From Enterococcus asini ATCC 700915 (lineage in GTDB: Bacteria > Bacillota > Bacilli > Lactobacillales > Enterococcaceae): DNA of 64,000 nt. Position numbers and translations under genes: made by a program. The stretch is taken from contig NZ_ASVU01000002.1 in NCBI RefSeq assembly GCF_000407365.1, positions 372,001 to 436,000 of the forward strand, read 5' to 3'. Below are positions 61,853-64,000 of this stretch, piece by piece (the first letter of the stretch is position 1; each line of letters begins with the position of its first letter). The notes beneath the pieces are model-generated. The model was not told the DNA's origin, ran no database searches, and saw only the letters and a list, made by a program, of their open reading frames with translations.

Positions 61853-64000
61853 GGAAAATCACACTCAGCCAATTCCCTTAAAACCAGACACGGAACAATT
61901 CACCGACAAACAGTGGCAGTCGGTCTTTGACGGGGGCGACAATTTATTGATTTCCGCTTCGGCCGGTTCCGGGAAGACCACGGTCTTAGTGCGCCGGGTG
62001 ATTGAAAAACTCAAAGCCGGCACGGATATCGATAGCCTGTTAATCGTGACCTTTACGGAAGCGGCGGCACGAGAGATGAAAGAACGCATTCAAAGCGCCA
62101 TTCAAGATGCATTGGCCAAAGAAAGTGACCCACAAAAACAGGCCCATTACGCACGGCAGTTGACTCTTTTACCTAGTGCCAATATTTCCACTTTACATGC
62201 CTTTTGCTTAACGGTGATTCGCCGGTATTACTATTTAATCGGCATCGACCCGGTGTTTCGCATGCTCACAGATGAAACAGAAACCCTGCTCTTAAAAGAA
62301 GAGGTCTGGGAAGCACTGCGGGAAGAGTGGTACGCTTCTGGGGATCCTTTGTTTTATCAGTTAGTGGAGAATTTCTCCAATGATCGGTCCGATGAAGGCT
62401 TAACGGATTTAGTCATGCGATTGTATTTATTTGCCGTGGCCAGTCCCAATCCTAGTCAGTGGTTGCAAGACCTAGTGGTGAATTATCAAAGTACCACCGA
62501 CTTAGCTTCAAATCCTTTGTATCAAAACCAGCTGAAACCTCAGCTGGCGGCGACTTTGGCATTAGGCTTAAGCGACTATCGGCAAGCGTGGGAGCAAGCA
62601 GAACAAACTGCCGATTTCCACAACTATCTAGAAAAACTGGAACCAGAAATCAACCAAGCCAAGCGCCTGAAACAAGCGCTTGAAGCAGATGACGTAGCAG
62701 CCTTTTACTTACAGTTAAGCAGTCTGGATTTGTCTGCTCGTCTAATGCCAAAGCGCAATGAAAACAAAGAAGCTTCCCAAGAGCTTTTAGCACTACGCAA
62801 GTCCGGGCGGGAATTGATTTTAAGCCTGAGAGAAGTCATGCCTTATGCTCCGGAAAAAGCGTTGGAGCTCATGGAGCAAGCAGCGCCATTAGTCGAGTGC
62901 CTGTCGGAATTAACGGGTCAGTTTTTAGCGGCCTATCGCCAACGAAAATTGGAAAAAGGCTTACTGGACTTTAACGATTTGGAACACTTTACTTTGGCAA
63001 TTTTGCAAGGGGACGATACTCAGCAAGTAGCAGCGACCTATTACCGCCAGCGCTTTGTGGAGGTCATGGTGGATGAGTACCAAGACGTGAACCGCCTGCA
63101 AGAAGCCATTTTGTACTACGTGCGCCAAGTCTCTCCAGAAGAAGACCAGCCGGGGAATCTCTTTATGGTAGGGGATGTGAAGCAGTCGATTTACGCCTTT
63201 CGTTTGGCGGACCCGACATTGTTTATCGACAAGTATCTGGCTTTTGCAGAAGAAAATGGCGGCCGGCGAATCGTCTTAGCGGAAAATTTCCGTTCCCGCC
63301 ACGAGGTCTTGGACTTTACAAACTTGGTCTTTAAACAACTTATGGACCAAGCAGTGGGGCAGATTCCTTACGACGAAGCGGCAGCCTTGATTCCCGCCTT
63401 TCCGGCCTTTCCTGAGGTTGAAGGATTCGATACGGAACTTTTGCTTTATGAAACAGATTGTGCAGAAGAAGTCGGCTTGGTAGAAAACAAAACCCAAGGG
63501 GAACTCCTAATGGTAGCCACCAAAATTGCCCAATTGGTGCAAGCAGGATTCTTGATTTACGATAAAAAGGAAAAACGTCAACGACCGGTGACTTATCGCG
63601 ACATCGTATTGTTAACTCCTACGAAAAAGAACAACGATGCCATTATCGAAAGCTTTCAAACCTTGCAGATTCCTTTAGAAATCAGCGACGGGGAGAACTA
63701 CTTCCAAACCACGGAAATCCAAACCATGATTGCCCTATTGACGATTATCGACAATCCGGACAACGACATCCCTCTAGCCAGCGTTTTGCGTTCGCCTATG
63801 GTGGGCTTAACCGAGCCGGAGTTGGCCATGATTCGCAGCCAAAACAAAGAAGGTAGCTTTTTTGAAGCCTTGTTGGCTTACAGTCAAACCGGGGAAGCGG
63901 AACTGCAAGAAAAAGTCATCACGTTCTTGGAACAGTTGGATCTTTGGCGGGACTTCTCCAAAAATCGTAGTCTGACGGAATTAATTTGGCGTCTGTATGA
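61845..64000 (+). CDS. rexA: ATP-dependent helicase/nuclease subunit A (RexA/AddA), N-terminal part
   Basis: UvrD-like helicase and nuclease, partner of RexB. The reading frame is open from ATG 61845 to the end of the window (about 718 residues), so the C-terminal nuclease part lies outside. SASAGSGKTTVLVRR (Walker A, about 38-52), VTFTEAAAREMKERI, STLHAFC, MVDEYQDVN (Walker B) and GDVKQSIYAFR are present. The ribosome site GGAGG lies inside rexB; translation is coupled. Confidence 0.95.
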   Translation, partial: MSKENHTQPIPLKPDTEQFTDKQWQSVFDGGDNLLISASAGSGKTTVLVRRVIEKLKAGTDIDSLLIVTFTEAAAREMKERIQSAIQDALAKESDPQKQAHYARQLTLLPSANISTLHAFCLTVIRRYYYLIGIDPVFRMLTDETETLLLKEEVWEALREEWYASGDPLFYQLVENFSNDRSDEGLTDLVMRLYLFAVASPNPSQWLQDLVVNYQSTTDLASNPLYQNQLKPQLAATLALGLSDYRQAWEQAEQTADFHNYLEKLEPEINQAKRLKQALEADDVAAFYLQLSSLDLSARLMPKRNENKEASQELLALRKSGRELILSLREVMPYAPEKALELMEQAAPLVECLSELTGQFLAAYRQRKLEKGLLDFNDLEHFTLAILQGDDTQQVAATYYRQRFVEVMVDEYQDVNRLQEAILYYVRQVSPEEDQPGNLFMVGDVKQSIYAFRLADPTLFIDKYLAFAEENGGRRIVLAENFRSRHEVLDFTNLVFKQLMDQAVGQIPYDEAAALIPAFPAFPEVEGFDTELLLYETDCAEEVGLVENKTQGELLMVATKIAQLVQAGFLIYDKKEKRQRPVTYRDIVLLTPTKKNNDAIIESFQTLQIPLEISDGENYFQTTEIQTMIALLTIIDNPDNDIPLASVLRSPMVGLTEPELAMIRSQNKEGSFFEALLAYSQTGEAELQEKVITFLEQLDLWRDFSKNRSLTELIWRLY

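Noticed and set aside
1-64000. CRISPR arrays, prophage, tRNA or rRNA genes
   Set aside because: No direct-repeat array, integrase, transposase or tRNA-like cloverleaf was seen while reading both strands; a tRNA scan would be decisive.

Overview
The window looks like chromosomal DNA from a member of the Enterococcaceae, most likely an Enterococcus. This rests on gene content and synteny: a RexAB-type AddAB nuclease, an RNase PH-RdgB fusion, the orders ypsA-gpsB-rnpB-ypsC, recU-pbp1A, lexA-DUF896-tkt and recJ-apt, a perR gene, a FabI preceded by FabT-like palindromes, and strong AGGAGG ribosome sites with several TTG and GTG starts. The species cannot be fixed from the sequence. Apart from a long fold-back repeat at the left edge I see no insertion sequence, prophage, CRISPR array or tRNA; this is mostly ordinary housekeeping DNA.

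Layout. 1-300: a long imperfect inverted repeat and a promoter. 297-3266: a four-gene glutamate/glutamine-type amino-acid ABC transporter operon. 3332-5261: a divergent pair, a glyoxalase-fold dioxygenase and a radical-SAM protein with a LexA box. 5436-6304: two tandem paralogous membrane proteins. 6459-9135: murI, an RNase PH-RdgB fusion and a phosphoesterase. 9324-12247: c-di-AMP-type CBS protein, EEP phosphatase, VOC protein and ICMT-like methyltransferase. 12320-16141: mscS, a Na/Pi symporter and fabI on the minus strand. 16442-22367: scattered metabolic genes (Fe-ADH, cyclophilin lipoprotein, MupG, cupin, GNAT, 2-hydroxyacid dehydrogenase). 22502-28861: obgE, a DUF1269 protein, a YcgR/YcgQ permease pair, rnz, an SDR and a LapA protein. 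29016-35358: recJ, apt, an SOS-controlled small membrane protein, lexA, a DUF896 protein and tkt. 35568-39952: GH73-LysM hydrolase, cysK, perR, ridA, dnaD and nth. 40011-46580: pbp1A and recU facing ypsA, gpsB, the RNase P RNA, ypsC and an HD hydrolase. 46658-50590: small proteins, a CshB-type helicase, a GNAT protein and a protein with a SUMF1-like motif. 50646-53565: an alanine T-box leader and alaS. 53715-58165: two genes of unknown function, small membrane proteins and lepB. 58277-64000: rexB and the start of rexA.

The most interesting themes are DNA damage and hidden regulation. Four LexA-box sequences are visible. One lies just downstream of the promoter of a spore-photoproduct-lyase-like radical-SAM protein that ends in QLSLF, a canonical sliding-clamp binding motif. 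Two cover the promoter of a 66-residue membrane protein beside lexA, where Bacillus keeps the division inhibitor yneA. One overlaps the lexA promoter. Other notable points are an RNase PH domain that has lost most of its catalytic residues, a perfect palindrome just after the -10 of the ycgRQ-type operon, and two FabT-like palindromes upstream of fabI.
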